A DNA stretch of 64,000 bases from Lysinibacillus sp. FSL M8-0337 (GCF_038593855.1 NZ_CP151996.1:2232001-2296000); one strand, 5' to 3'. Counted from the stretch's first letter, positions 43,511-52,479 are shown. The notes: a model not told the origin generated them from the sequence alone. A program made the numbers and translations.

Positions 43511-46027
43511 CTACTCTATTTTACGTAATCGCTCTACAATACTGCTTTTTGAAATGACCTTTTGGCACATGACAGGAACTATTATGGCTATAACAAGTAG
43601 TACTGGAAGGCATAGCAGTGATGGAACAACTGTAAAATATAACTTCATATAGGCTGCCCCTGCTGTAAATGCATTTAGACCCAGATAGCAAATTGCACTT
43701 CCAATAGTAAGCGTTGTAGCTGTAGTTAACAGAATATACATGGTACTTTCCAGTATAAGCATTCTAATTACTTGGCTATTAAGCATACCGATGCTTTGTA
43801 ACATCGCAAGCTCTCGTCGACGTTCATTGATGGAAGTAATGACAGAATTGATGAAATTCATTATGCCGATGAAAGCCACTAGAATGCTGATGGTAATCCC
43901 AACAATTTTCAACGTTTTTTGCAAGTTTTCAAATTCTGCTGCTAAAGACGCCTTGGATTCAAATTCCATGTTTTGGTCGGTGTTAGTGCTATAGTTTGCT
44001 AAAAAACGCTCCATTTTGTCCATTGCGCTATCTTGCACATCAATCGTGCTTAGCATTGGGGCTTTTTGTTCAATTTGCGCTAAAAAGACTTGGCTTGGCA
44101 AATAAAATGTTGGCGTTAACGGATGCGAGTGTCTTGCGCTTATGCTTTCTGGAATATCCGCAACAGCAAGCACTTCATATTCCCGCATTTGTCCGGTTGG
44201 ATTGGGAAGCTGAATTTTATCACCAATTGCATAGTATAAAATATTGCCTTGTGCATCAAATGGTGCAGCTATCACATATTTTCCCGAATAAAGCTTTTGC
44301 TCCTCTATTTTGCCATGCAGTAAGATTAACTTTTTCAAAGCACCCTCATCAAGACCATACAGGTGCAATAGTTGTTTTGGTTCTTGAGCATAACGTTCAA
44401 GTGCTTCAACTTTCTTACTATCTGCGCCATATTCCTTCGCCAATTGTTTAGGAATATCGACAAAGCGCGGCCCTGTTGGTACTTCATATTCTGTAAAATA
44501 GATGTTATTAATGCTTTCTATGCCTTCTTGCAAGGACAGCTCAGAGAAAAAGCCTTCGCTTAACGTGTCTTGGTTGCTATAGTTGAGATTGACATTAAAG
44601 TTAGACACGTCTCCCACTGCAAAATCGTTAATGATGGAACGGCTTAAATATTCATCCATATCAAAGCTGTTTGCAATCGAATAGGTAGCATTTAAAATCA
44701 CAAGCCCTAAAGAAAGTGAGATGGAGACAAGTACGACCTTCTTTTTGTTACGAGTAAGATTTGAATAGGCCATTGTCCACAAATTTACTTTAGTACCTTT
44801 CTTTAACTTACGTTTACCCCCTGTGTTGTTATCTGTGACACGAAGCGCTTCAATCGGACTGACTTTTGCAGCAATTTTTGACGGCTTAGAAACGCTGACA
44901 AAAACAGTGACTGCTGAAAAAATACCAGACAGAATAAAAATAAGAGGATGAGCCGATATTTTTATGACATCAGTGTTGATGATAGACAACACAATCGGTA
45001 CCAGCAACATTCCTACAAGATAACCAGCAAGTAGCCCAATTGGCAAACCGATGAAACAAAGCCACATTGCCTGTTTACGTATCAATTTGCGAATTTGCTT
45101 TGGTGTTGTACCAATCGTTTTAATCAGTCCATAATACCGTACATCATTTGCCACACTAATTGTAAATACATTCGCAATCATTAAATAACCGCTAAAAGCA
45201 ATCATTAAAATGGCACCAACAGTCGCAACGATTGTGCCTATGTCCAGAGATTCGCCGTTTCCGGTATAAGCCCAATTGACACCATAATCAATATCGTCCA
45301 GACTGAATCCACTGTCTACAATCACTTTTTGCAACTTGCTTTCAATATGAAAGCTGTTATTGAAATTGACATCAGCGCTGATATAACCTACATCATAGCC
45401 CTTCTTACTTGGTTTGTAATCAGCAAGTTGTTTTTCCACATAGCTTTTGCTCACCCATGCTTGACTTGCCTGCATAACCTTATCACCTGTCCAATAACCT
45501 ACCAGTGTAAAGGTTTTGCTTATTTTTTTCCCAGCTAAAGAATAGTCCAAGGTGACTTTCTGACCTAGCTTAGCAGAAACGCCAAGTTGCTTTAAAACGA
45601 GTGTGTCTGTGGCAATTTCATCATCATTTTGTGGAAGTTTCCCTGTTGTCGGCATAGAAAACATACCCTTAGCATTGTTTTCACCGCTCGTGTATCGAAT
45701 TTCAGTAGGATGTTTGGCTAGTTCTTTGTTTTCTCCCACGCCCAAAACGACAGAAAAAGAAATATCTTTGATATCAGGATGCGTTTTCAGCGTGTCATAT
45801 TGTGCTTTTGACAGATATTTAAAGCTACCATGTGCACTGCCACCCACTTGTCGCATAGTACTTTCCTCAATCGATGCAACAAGGCTTGTAGCTACTGTAA
45901 AAAGCCCCGTAAACATGACCGAAGTCAAAATAATTGCAATGATAGCAAATAAGTTTCTCATTCTACTTGCTTTGAATGAACTTTTCGCAAGTAAATGAAT
46001 GGTTCTTTTACTATTTACTTTAAGCAT
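43511..46027 (-). CDS. ABC transporter permease with two FtsX domains
   Basis: 838 residues from the ATG at 46027, inside the end of the ATPase gene (GGTGG upstream). It has one N-terminal helix and a large extracytoplasmic domain (about 50-260). Three helices form the first FtsX domain (GAILMIAFSGYLMIANVFTI, SVANDVRYYGLIKTIGTTP). A second extracytoplasmic domain and C-terminal FtsX domain follow (NFINSVITSINERRRELAML). With the adjacent ATPase it forms a MacB/Bce-like complex. Such pairs usually protect against antimicrobial peptides or move lipoprotein-like cargo. The adjacent two-component genes support a detoxification module. Confidence 0.9.
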   Translation of the reverse strand: MLKVNSKRTIHLLAKSSFKASRMRNLFAIIAIILTSVMFTGLFTVATSLVASIEESTMRQVGGSAHGSFKYLSKAQYDTLKTHPDIKDISFSVVLGVGENKELAKHPTEIRYTSGENNAKGMFSMPTTGKLPQNDDEIATDTLVLKQLGVSAKLGQKVTLDYSLAGKKISKTFTLVGYWTGDKVMQASQAWVSKSYVEKQLADYKPSKKGYDVGYISADVNFNNSFHIESKLQKVIVDSGFSLDDIDYGVNWAYTGNGESLDIGTIVATVGAILMIAFSGYLMIANVFTISVANDVRYYGLIKTIGTTPKQIRKLIRKQAMWLCFIGLPIGLLAGYLVGMLLVPIVLSIINTDVIKISAHPLIFILSGIFSAVTVFVSVSKPSKIAAKVSPIEALRVTDNNTGGKRKLKKGTKVNLWTMAYSNLTRNKKKVVLVSISLSLGLVILNATYSIANSFDMDEYLSRSIINDFAVGDVSNFNVNLNYSNQDTLSEGFFSELSLQEGIESINNIYFTEYEVPTGPRFVDIPKQLAKEYGADSKKVEALERYAQEPKQLLHLYGLDEGALKKLILLHGKIEEQKLYSGKYVIAAPFDAQGNILYYAIGDKIQLPNPTGQMREYEVLAVADIPESISARHSHPLTPTFYLPSQVFLAQIEQKAPMLSTIDVQDSAMDKMERFLANYSTNTDQNMEFESKASLAAEFENLQKTLKIVGITISILVAFIGIMNFINSVITSINERRRELAMLQSIGMLNSQVIRMLILESTMYILLTTATTLTIGSAICYLGLNAFTAGAAYMKLYFTVVPSLLCLPVLLVIAIIVPVMCQKVISKSSIVERLRKIE

Positions 46028-46700
46028 TGCTACCACCATCTACAATCTGTCCGTCTTCTATACGGACAATTCTGTCTGCAAGCTGTGCAATTTCCTCATC
46101 ATGGGTAATCATGACAATCGTTTGCTTGAATTGTCTACTTGTTACTTTAAATAAAGATAGAACATCTTGACTGGTTTTAGTATCCAAGTTTCCTGTTGGC
46201 TCATCGGCTAAAATAATAGCAGGCTTTGATGCCAAAGCTCTCGCAATAGCAACGCGCTGCTGCTGCCCTCCGGATAAATTATTGGGCATATTTTGAAGTT
46301 TACGCTCAAGACCAAGCGTGTGAATAATGGCATTGACATATGCTTTATCCGGCGTATTACCGTCTAACCCGATGGGAAGAACAATGTTTTCATAGACATT
46401 TAAAGTAGGGACAAGATTATAATTTTGAAAAACAAAGCCTATTTTTCGGCGGCGAAAAATCGTAAGTTCTTCATCCTTTAACTTAAAAAGTTCTTGACCA
46501 TCTACAATCACCATTCCACTTGTCGGGCGGTCAAGACCGCCAAGCATATGAAGCAACGTGGATTTGCCGCTACCGGAAGTACCTACAATCGAAACAAACT
46601 CACCGTTCTCCACTTTCATACTGACGCCATCCAATGCATGAACGGCCGTATCCCCTTTACCGTAAATTTTCATTAAATCTTTTGTTTCAAGTACGATCAT
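46020..46700 (-). CDS. ABC transporter ATP-binding protein (LolD/MacB-type)
   Basis: 226 residues. Walker A is [16 protein letters not shown], the Q-loop [10 protein letters not shown], the signature [15 protein letters not shown], Walker [12 protein letters not shown] and the H-loop MITHDEEIA. The class is that of FtsX-type (type VII) exporters. GGAGG precedes the ATG. It is first in a two-gene operon and overlaps the permease by eight bases. The promoter region at 46746-46777 contains repeats that look like a regulator site. Confidence 0.94.
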   Translation of the reverse strand: MIVLETKDLMKIYGKGDTAVHALDGVSMKVENGEFVSIVGTSGSGKSTLLHMLGGLDRPTSGMVIVDGQELFKLKDEELTIFRRRKIGFVFQNYNLVPTLNVYENIVLPIGLDGNTPDKAYVNAIIHTLGLERKLQNMPNNLSGGQQQRVAIARALASKPAIILADEPTGNLDTKTSQDVLSLFKVTSRQFKQTIVMITHDEEIAQLADRIVRIEDGQIVDGGSNA

Positions 46701-46745
46701 TTAAATTTCCTCCAAAAAAATATGTCTTCCATCTCTGCAATTCAT

Positions 46746-46777
46746 ATTATAAACCTCGAATCTTTCGAGAATCTTTC
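46746..46777 (-). promoter_or_regulatory. Promoter with direct-repeat regulator site for the ABC operon
   Basis: On the minus strand GAAAGATTC occurs twice (46777-46769 and 46766-46758) with an 11-base period. TATAAT (46751-46746) follows. The upstream repeat lies where the -35 box would be, the usual place for an OmpR-type activator. A related GAAAGATTTC is at 46811 on the plus strand. Confidence 0.65.
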
Positions 46778-46812
46778 TGAAGCAAAATCAAATCTAACAG
46801 TATTGAAAGATT

Positions 46813-47658
46813 TCAATTTTTTATTGGAAGAAACACCGAGAAAACAGAGCCAGTTCCCATCCTAGACTTGACCTTTATATATCCGCCTTGGGCTGTAATG
46901 ATTTCTCTCGCAAGGTAAAGACCAAGACCGACGCCTTCTTTGTCGGTTACCTCCTGTGAACGATAAAAACGAGAAAAAATCTTTGCTGTTTCATCCTCTG
47001 AAATGCCGAGTCCTGTATCGGCGACATCAATTCTGCAAAAAAGCTGATACGGAGTGACAGATAACTGGACACTTTGGCCACTTGGTGTATATTTAATGGC
47101 ATTATCTACAATGTTGTAAAGTGCCTCCACTGTCCATTTTGGATCAAAGACTGCCTCTACATCCCTACTATCTACTGTTAAAGCAATATTTTTTCCCATA
47201 GCTTTCGGTGTAGCCTGCTCTATAACTGTTTCAAGCATGTTCGCTACGTTGTTGTTTGTAGGGGTAACCGTTATAATTCCCGTTTCAAGCCGAGATGCTT
47301 TTACAAGAGAAGAAATAAGAAAGTTTAATTTTTCTGCCTGCTGCGTTAAAGCTGCCACACAGTTTTGATTATAGTCAGACAGCTCACTTTCGGCTAAAAG
47401 TTGGGTATAGAGCAGAATGTTGGCAAGAGGCGTTTTCGTTTGATGAGATATGTCGGAAATCAGTTGATTTATTTTAGATTTTTCGTCCGCTAACTGTATT
47501 TTTGTGGCACTGTTTGCTGTAAGGTAGTGGGATAATTTTGTTTCCAGTGCAGATAGCTTGCTTTCATCAAATCCGTTTTCAATCGGTCTTCCCTCTATTG
47601 CATTGTCAATCATTTTGTTTAATCGCTCAATGACCTTATTTGCTTTAAAAAACCCCAT
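46813..47658 (-). CDS. Histidine kinase without membrane segments
   Basis: 281 residues. A short helical N-terminus (about 1-60) is followed by a HisKA domain with the phosphorylated histidine in LISDISHQTKTPLANIL (about residue 95). The HATPase domain has NIVDNAIKYTPSG, DTGLGISEDE and GVGLGLYLAREI. No transmembrane helix can be seen, unlike most partners of OmpR-type regulators near ABC exporters. It may sense through the transporter or in the cytoplasm. Its ATG directly follows the stop of the response regulator gene (TAAATG). Confidence 0.88.
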   Translation of the reverse strand: MGFFKANKVIERLNKMIDNAIEGRPIENGFDESKLSALETKLSHYLTANSATKIQLADEKSKINQLISDISHQTKTPLANILLYTQLLAESELSDYNQNCVAALTQQAEKLNFLISSLVKASRLETGIITVTPTNNNVANMLETVIEQATPKAMGKNIALTVDSRDVEAVFDPKWTVEALYNIVDNAIKYTPSGQSVQLSVTPYQLFCRIDVADTGLGISEDETAKIFSRFYRSQEVTDKEGVGLGLYLAREIITAQGGYIKVKSRMGTGSVFSVFLPIKN

Positions 47659-48339
47659 TTATTTCACCGCCCATAAATAACCTATTCCATATACTGTTTT
47701 TATATATACGGGTTTTGTAGGGTTATCCTCAAGCTTGTCCCGTAATCTTTTTAGCGTAACAGATAAGGCATTCTCGTCAACATAATGTGCGCCGCCATCG
47801 CTCCAAATACGTTCAACCAATACGCTACGTTCTAAAGTTACGCCTTTGTTCGCTGTTAAAATTTTTAGCAGTTTTTGCTCGGTTTTACTCAGCTCAACTG
47901 TCTTTCCGTTTTTAAAATATTCCATGCGGTCAAAGTCAAAAACAAAGTGATCTTGTTTAAATGGATTTCCTTTTGTGACCACTTGTTTTCTGAGCTGCGT
48001 ATTTACTCTTGCACGCAGCACGGCAAGGCTAAATGGTTTAGTAATGTAATCATCTGCTCCCATTTCAAGTCCTGCTACAATGTCTGTTTCCATATCATTT
48101 GCCGTGAGCATAATTACGGGTATAGTACTATTTCTTTTCACTTCGCATAGCAAGTCTAGTCCGTTTCCATCAGGCAAATTAATGTCTAGTATCAACAAAT
48201 CAAAGTTAGTATTTGATAACTGCTTTTTTGCTGATTGAATACTGTGAAATGTAAGAACGTCCATTTCGCTACTTTGTAATGCAAGAGCAATACCATTGGA
48301 CAATGCCTTATCATCTTCAACAATCATAATTTTATACAA
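47659..48339 (-). CDS. OmpR-family response regulator
   Basis: 226 residues from a TTG start at 48339 with AAGGAAGGTGAG upstream; an ATG at 48327 is possible. The receiver has IMIVEDDKAL and the phosphorylated aspartate in LLILDINLPDGNG, with KPFSLAVLRAR at its end. The C-terminal winged helix includes LSKTEQKLLKILTANKG and the recognition region VDENALSVTLKRLRDKL. It probably controls the ABC operon downstream through GAAAGATTC repeats. Confidence 0.93.
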   Translation of the reverse strand: MYKIMIVEDDKALSNGIALALQSSEMDVLTFHSIQSAKKQLSNTNFDLLILDINLPDGNGLDLLCEVKRNSTIPVIMLTANDMETDIVAGLEMGADDYITKPFSLAVLRARVNTQLRKQVVTKGNPFKQDHFVFDFDRMEYFKNGKTVELSKTEQKLLKILTANKGVTLERSVLVERIWSDGGAHYVDENALSVTLKRLRDKLEDNPTKPVYIKTVYGIGYLWAVK

Positions 48340-48356
48340 ATACTCACCTTCCTTCA

Positions 48357-48382
48357 GAGCGAAGTTATGTAATTTCGCTCCT
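48357..48382. repeat. Short hairpin upstream of the response regulator gene
   Basis: GAGCGAA--TTA pairs with AA-TTCGCTC, ending about 18 bases before the start codon region of the regulator. Confidence 0.4.
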
Positions 48383-48467
48383 CCTCACTACCACTATAAA
48401 AATATTTTATCGGGTAATATATATATAAGTTTACCATGTTTATATCTGCTCTCGTTCAAATAACTTG

Positions 48468-48593
48468 CTAGAATATTATCTCCAGAACAAACAAAAAATA
48501 GTTGCACTTATTTGTGCTATGCATCGCTTTCATTATCATTTGAAGAGTACCCGTCATTCTATCAGTTAAGGTCATGGTAGTACGTACTGACAT
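48468..48593 (-). CDS. Small ORF, 41 aa
   Basis: 41 residues, beginning MSVRTTMTLTDRMTGTLQ, with GAGGTGAG five to six bases upstream of the ATG at 48593. It is methionine- and threonine-rich at the start and hydrophobic at the end (YFLFVLEIIF). Only about 25 bases lie between the terminator of the upstream lipoprotein gene and this ribosome binding site, so its promoter is unclear. It may be a leader peptide or read-through product for the response regulator operon. Family not recognised. Confidence 0.4.
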   Translation of the reverse strand: MSVRTTMTLTDRMTGTLQMIMKAMHSTNKCNYFLFVLEIIF

Positions 48594-48615
48594 AACTCTC
48601 ACCTCATTTTAGGGT

Positions 48616-48650
48616 TAAAAAAAGACATTACCTAACTTGGCATGTCTTTT
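48616..48650 (-). terminator. Terminator of the lipoprotein gene
   Basis: AAAGACAT pairs with ATGTCTTT, with U-rich flanks. Confidence 0.7.
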
Positions 48651-48663
48651 CTGTAAATTATAA

Positions 48664-49275
48664 TTATCTTATTATGTGTTCGTAAGTGTTGCCTTTAACT
48701 GAAATTACAGCTTTTAGAGGCTTTCCATCGTTTTCTATGTTTGAAGGAACGGACGCTAAAAAATGTAGTACGCCTGATTGTAAAGGTTCTATATTAGTAA
48801 TATTCGTGTAAGTGAAGTTGGCACCTCCATCTTCTTCTAAAGTTGAAAATGTTGTGTATTCATACTTATTATCGTAAATAATTTTTACATTTACAAAATC
48901 ACTTGCAGACTTTCCTGAAGTTTGTAAACTCTTCACCGTAATAACTGTATTTAAAAACACTTGATCCGGTTCTTTATTTTCGTAATATGTGTAGAAATCA
49001 CCTGGATTAGGCGGATTAATTACTTGACCAAAGTTATTACTATTTACAGTGATTTCTGCAAAATCATTAACAACTGCCACTTCACCTATTTTTAATATGG
49101 GTACTGCTTTTGAATTTTTTTGTTCTGTTTTTGATTCTTTTTCATCTACTTCTGTATCACCTGTAACTTCTATTTTATCACTATTCTTATTAGTATCAGA
49201 AGCATTTTTTTCTCCTGAATTACCGCAAGCTGATAAGAATAAAATCATACCTAATAACATTAATATTTTCTTCAT
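48664..49275 (-). CDS. Lipoprotein with Ig-like (DUF4352/DUF5067-type) domain
   Basis: 203 residues from the ATG at 49275 (AGGAGGG upstream). The lipoprotein signal is MKKILMLLGMILFLSACGN. A charged linker (about residues 20-60, rich in K, E and T) precedes a beta-rich domain with ILKIGEVAVVNDFAEITVN and FLNTVITVKSL, the pattern of the Ig-like DUF4352/DUF5067 family. It is anchored outside the membrane. Function unknown. Monocistronic. Confidence 0.75.
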   Translation of the reverse strand: MKKILMLLGMILFLSACGNSGEKNASDTNKNSDKIEVTGDTEVDEKESKTEQKNSKAVPILKIGEVAVVNDFAEITVNSNNFGQVINPPNPGDFYTYYENKEPDQVFLNTVITVKSLQTSGKSASDFVNVKIIYDNKYEYTTFSTLEEDGGANFTYTNITNIEPLQSGVLHFLASVPSNIENDGKPLKAVISVKGNTYEHIIR

Positions 49276-49560
49276 AAAATCCCTCCTATACATAAATATA
49301 CATAATTTGGAGAGATTCTACTATGCTTTTCTAGTATTTATATCTTATCTAATCTTCTAATAAATTAATAGCTGGTAACGATTTAACTCCGTTTGCCTTT
49401 GTTTGCCCATTAGTTTGCCCTCCTAAGTGGTGATATAATTCTTTTACTAGATTGTTTTAGAAAGGCATGAACCAACTCGAGCTGTAGCGTCTAACAAATG
49501 ATGCAGATTGTTTAATGTATAGGTAACCTTTATTTGCACAAAATAATTATTGAGTGTATC
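49276..49560. other. Intergenic, no gene found
   Basis: AT-rich, upstream of the lipoprotein gene. I see no supported frame. Confidence 0.35.
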
Positions 49561-49640
49561 GCACGCACTTGCTGTGGCGCTGGTTGACCGTCACGGCCTC
49601 CAAATTATTTAGGGTCACTACTAGCTCAGTGACCTTTTTT
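49561..49640 (+). other. GC-rich segment and orphan terminator
   Basis: About 43 bases (49561-49603) are clearly GC-richer than the surroundings. They are followed by GGTCACT / AGTGACC with a T-run (49612-49640), a good plus-strand terminator. No gene ends here. It may be the 3' end of a small RNA or of a decayed gene. Confidence 0.4.
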
Positions 49641-49826
49641 AGTTTCTTTCCTCCAATTGTTCAGTTAATCTCCATGAATATCCGATATAAGTAAATCAAT
49701 CTCACCCTTACTATTAGGTTCTAATGACTTCAGACCAGAAACTATTCTTCACTCTCCCTTCCTTAATGTCCAGACAATTGTATTCGATATGAATAAACTA
49801 TTTATAGAATAGGAGGTGAATATAAG

Positions 49827-50216
49827 ATGGCATCATTTGAAATTGGAGCGAGAAGTCTTTTCAACTTTCGAAACGAACGCTTTTTCCTATTAGTTGAAGA
49901 TGAAATTACAATTCCGAATAAAGGTGTGGAGATTGATCCAGTTAATATCTATGAGATTGACCAACAAACTTTCAATTTTATCAGAGATGAAGGAGATACA
50001 CGTGTAGTTGTACCACGTTTTAACCTTCCACCAGTACCACCTGGATTTGAATTAGAACGAAAATGTATTTTTACAGTCGATAATTCATACTTTGTTATCT
50101 ATGATTTGGAAAATGGCACTGATAACAATGTACTATTAAGAATCAGTGCAGCTTTATTTAACTCATTGAGAAATGCTGGTGTTCGTGAATGTGTTCCTCA
50201 AGATTTCATTAATTAA
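49827..50216 (+). CDS. Hypothetical protein with an internal duplication (129 aa)
   Basis: 129 residues with AGGAGGTGA upstream of the ATG. The two halves resemble each other. FNFRNERFFLLVEDE aligns with FTVDNSYFVIYDLEN, and QTFNFIRDEGDTRVVVPRF aligns with ALFNSLRNAGVRECVPQDF. So it is a tandem repeat of about 50 residues, likely two small beta-rich modules. There is no signal peptide. Family unknown. Terminator at 50262. Confidence 0.7.
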   Translation: MASFEIGARSLFNFRNERFFLLVEDEITIPNKGVEIDPVNIYEIDQQTFNFIRDEGDTRVVVPRFNLPPVPPGFELERKCIFTVDNSYFVIYDLENGTDNNVLLRISAALFNSLRNAGVRECVPQDFIN

Positions 50217-50261
50217 TAAAAATAAATCCAACCTTTATTAAAATTATTATCAATATTCAAA

Positions 50262-50308
50262 GTAATGTTCAGCAAGATTCCTCTTTACCTTGCTGAACAT
50301 TTTCTTTC
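50262..50308. terminator. Terminator shared by convergent units
   Basis: AATGTTCAGCAAG pairs with CTTGCTGAACATT, with T-rich flanks. It covers the stop codon of the broken gene on the other strand. Confidence 0.8.
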
Positions 50309-50465
50309 AAATCTTCACCTAGCAACCTTCGCATACGACTAATCTGCTCAAGCTCTTTCCTAATGCTCCTTAGTTCTCTATAAACCTTGCATCCTTTGCA
50401 TTTCTGAGTGCTTAGGTTGTAAAAAAAACATCATTCATTCTCAATTCTTTTACTTTTCTTGACAT
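50269..50465 (-). pseudogene. Small C-x2-C protein broken at a run of eight T
   Basis: The ATG at 50465 has AAGGAAG upstream and opens MSRKVKELRMNDVFF, then stops. With one extra base at the run of eight T (50420-50427 region) it would continue YNLSTQKCKGCKVYRELRSI and end GKEESC, giving 65 residues. The CKGC pair suggests a metal knuckle and the rest is a charged helix. It could be a real frameshift, a sequencing error or a slippage site. Function unknown. Confidence 0.5.
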
Positions 50466-50469
50466 TTAT

Positions 50470-50690
50470 CGTCTTCCTTTCAATGAAACTTTAAAAAATA
50501 TTAGGAATAAATCTATTTCATTTACTTACCTGTTCTTTCCCTTAGAAACGTTTAAAAACTATTCCTCAATCGTTATCTAATAGCAACTTCAAAAACTCCA
50601 TTTTTAGATAAGTATGAGATTTTTATAAAATTCGAACATTTCCCAGCTATGTTGATCAACAATCGCCATTTTGGGATATATGAAAATTGA
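50470..50690. other. Intergenic, nothing seen
   Basis: AT-rich stretch between the broken small gene and the next lipoprotein gene. Confidence 0.3.
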
Positions 50691-51101
50691 TTAACCCTCA
50701 ACAAGCCCATAGTATTTATAAAGTTTACCTTCTGATTCTACGAGTAAAATTGGTCCTCCAATTTCTTCTTTTTCTTTAACCGAAAAAACTTTTGCACCAA
50801 CAGGTAATTTGTTCGACATTTCGTCTTCAAAGTTAGTATCTGTACCGTTTTTTGTTTTTATTTCTCCTACCTGCTCGTCTTTTGTTAAGTTTAGTTCTTC
50901 AACCCAATCAATTCCAGTCTGATAAATCACTCCATTGAATTGAAATATATCGGCTTCAGGATCTAATTTTAAAATCTCTTCCGCACTAGGATTTTCAGTT
51001 GTATAAACTTCTACTTTACCTTTATTCGATGAATTAGAACATCCAACAGCAGTTAATAAAATGAAAATAACCAAGCCCCAAAGTAATCTTGACACTTTCA
51101 C
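50691..51101 (-). CDS. Small lipoprotein (136 aa)
   Basis: 136 residues with a signal peptide and lipobox (LVIFILLTAVGCSNSS, cysteine at about 21). The mature part is acidic: DPEADIFQFNGVIYQTGIDW, then KLPVGAKVFSVKEKEE and GPILLVESEGKLYKYYGLVE, a small beta domain. AAGGAGGG lies upstream of the start. It would sit on the outer face of the membrane. I do not recognise the family by name; similar small lipoproteins are common in Bacillales. Single gene. Confidence 0.75.
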   Translation of the reverse strand: MKVSRLLWGLVIFILLTAVGCSNSSNKGKVEVYTTENPSAEEILKLDPEADIFQFNGVIYQTGIDWVEELNLTKDEQVGEIKTKNGTDTNFEDEMSNKLPVGAKVFSVKEKEEIGGPILLVESEGKLYKYYGLVEG

Positions 51102-51431
51102 GTTATCCCTCCTTAGAATTTTAGACGGATAAAGGTTAATTAAGTTACCTATTTATTCCGTAAATGGTCCGTTTGTTGAACAAAAAAACCCTGCATATCA
51201 ACACAGGATTTTTAATCAAACTTTATTATAAATGATCCATCAGAGGTTGATATTTAGGATTGTTCTTGTTCCGCATGGAGTAAAGAAATTGTGCAGATTT
51301 TCACTTAAACTAAAAGAGTAGGTTAGTTTAATAAGTTGTTTGTTTTATCATTAAACAATAAAGATAGATGATCAAAGAAAAGAAGTAATACAATTTAATA
51401 TTAGTTTCGATGAACCGCAGCGTAAGATAAG
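51102..51431. other. Intergenic with one hairpin
   Basis: AAACCCTG / CAGG-TTTTT (51183-51213) resembles a terminator without an obvious gene. Otherwise nothing is seen. Confidence 0.35.
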
Positions 51432-51470
51432 AAAAAGCCATTCCCTCCACAAGCGGAGAGAATGACTTTC
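51432..51470 (-). terminator. Terminator of the HEAT-repeat gene
   Basis: AAAG-CATTC-CTCC pairs with GGAG-GAATG-CTTT, followed by a U-run on the minus strand. Confidence 0.75.
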
Positions 51471-51494
51471 CTTCATAAATCGAAAAACTACTGA

Positions 51495-51923
51495 TTACAA
51501 TTTTGCCCAACGTTCCTCTAACCAGTTCATAAATTCTGCACCTTTGTCGCCTTCATACGCATCAAAGACATCTAAACGCATACGTTTTAGTTTATCCGCA
51601 AAGTCTGCCACTGTATGGTCCTTTGGCAAGCTCTTTTTAACCCGCAGGAAAATTTTGTCTGTTCCTTTGATAATATCAAAACGTGCAGGTGATGGCTTCT
51701 CTACGTCCTCGCCAAGCGCTACAAGTGATTCATAGGCTGCTAATTGGACCTTGTTGACAGTATCATGCTCCATACGATTTTTTAATATATCTATGATTTT
51801 GTCATGTTGATAAGCCGATAATATTTCGACTGCGGCTAAACGCTCTCGCCAGCTAGACGTATAATTGGCCTGTTTTTTTAATGTTTCATACTGCTCAGGT
51901 AATGCTGTTTCAAATTGTTTCAA
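51495..51923 (-). CDS. HEAT-repeat domain protein (142 aa)
   Basis: 142 residues. About two HEAT-like helical repeats are visible: WRERLAAVEILSAYQHDKII and VNKVQLAAYESLVALGE. A C-terminal helical region follows (ADFADKLKRMRLDVFDAYEG). There is no signal peptide. Such proteins bind partner proteins; no function can be assigned. Single gene with terminator. Confidence 0.75.
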   Translation of the reverse strand: MKQFETALPEQYETLKKQANYTSSWRERLAAVEILSAYQHDKIIDILKNRMEHDTVNKVQLAAYESLVALGEDVEKPSPARFDIIKGTDKIFLRVKKSLPKDHTVADFADKLKRMRLDVFDAYEGDKGAEFMNWLEERWAKL

Positions 51924-52105
51924 GTAAGTGCACCTCTTTTTTTCACTAGAGGAAAAATTTAATTCTTCATCTGCTTTTCTTATTATACATTGTCTTGGTG
52001 AAAATAGCGATGAATCGCTTGTAAGGATATATATAGAAAATGAAAACTAACTACATTAAGGTGAACCATATCATAATTAAACTAAAGCCCTCGTTAGTTT
52101 AAGAA

Positions 52106-52126
52106 GAAAGGCACTGGGCCTTTTTA
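52106..52126 (+). terminator. Short orphan terminator-like hairpin
   Basis: AAAGGC pairs with GCCTTT followed by T-run. No intact gene ends here. Confidence 0.35.
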
Positions 52127-52240
52127 TATTTACTTATAGCGCAAATTGCTAATTAACTAACTTTATCAATAATTCTCACCAATTTTGGTTTAATAAAGTG
52201 TATCAAGTTACAATCTGTGATACCCTCCATTACAATTCAT

Positions 52241-52423
52241 TTAAAACAGAGATAACGTTTGTTGATCCAATTCCTCAGTTTCCTTCCTTCTATCTTCCTC
52301 ATGGTAAGGATTCACATAGAAAATACAATCCACTATTTAGATGCTTCATAATCACTTTCCTGTGTATTAACGACACGTACCTTATCACCCACTTTATGTT
52401 TCCATTTCTTCAAAATGCGCCAT
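52241..52423 (-). pseudogene. Possible broken small gene
   Basis: GGGAGGTGA precedes an ATG at 52423 (MAHFEEM). Two further segments in changing frames read KHKVGDKVRVVNTQESDYEA and VDCIFYVNPYHEEDRRKE, the last ending at a stop. The total length is a multiple of three, as if two opposite frameshifts had occurred. The assignment rests on codon-like appearance only. Confidence 0.3.
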
Positions 52424-52479
52424 TCTTATCACCTCCCAAATACTAATTAAAAATAGGAAAAAGCTCCTTTTCTGATTAA

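Noticed and set aside
43511..48339. Classical BceAB-BceRS module
   Set aside because: The permease is longer than BceB and has two FtsX domains, and the kinase lacks the two-helix membrane anchor typical of BceS. It is called only as a related ABC plus two-component module.
52198..52446. Plus-strand open frame of 82 codons
   Set aside because: No ribosome binding site, poor composition, and the other strand carries a more protein-like, though broken, frame.
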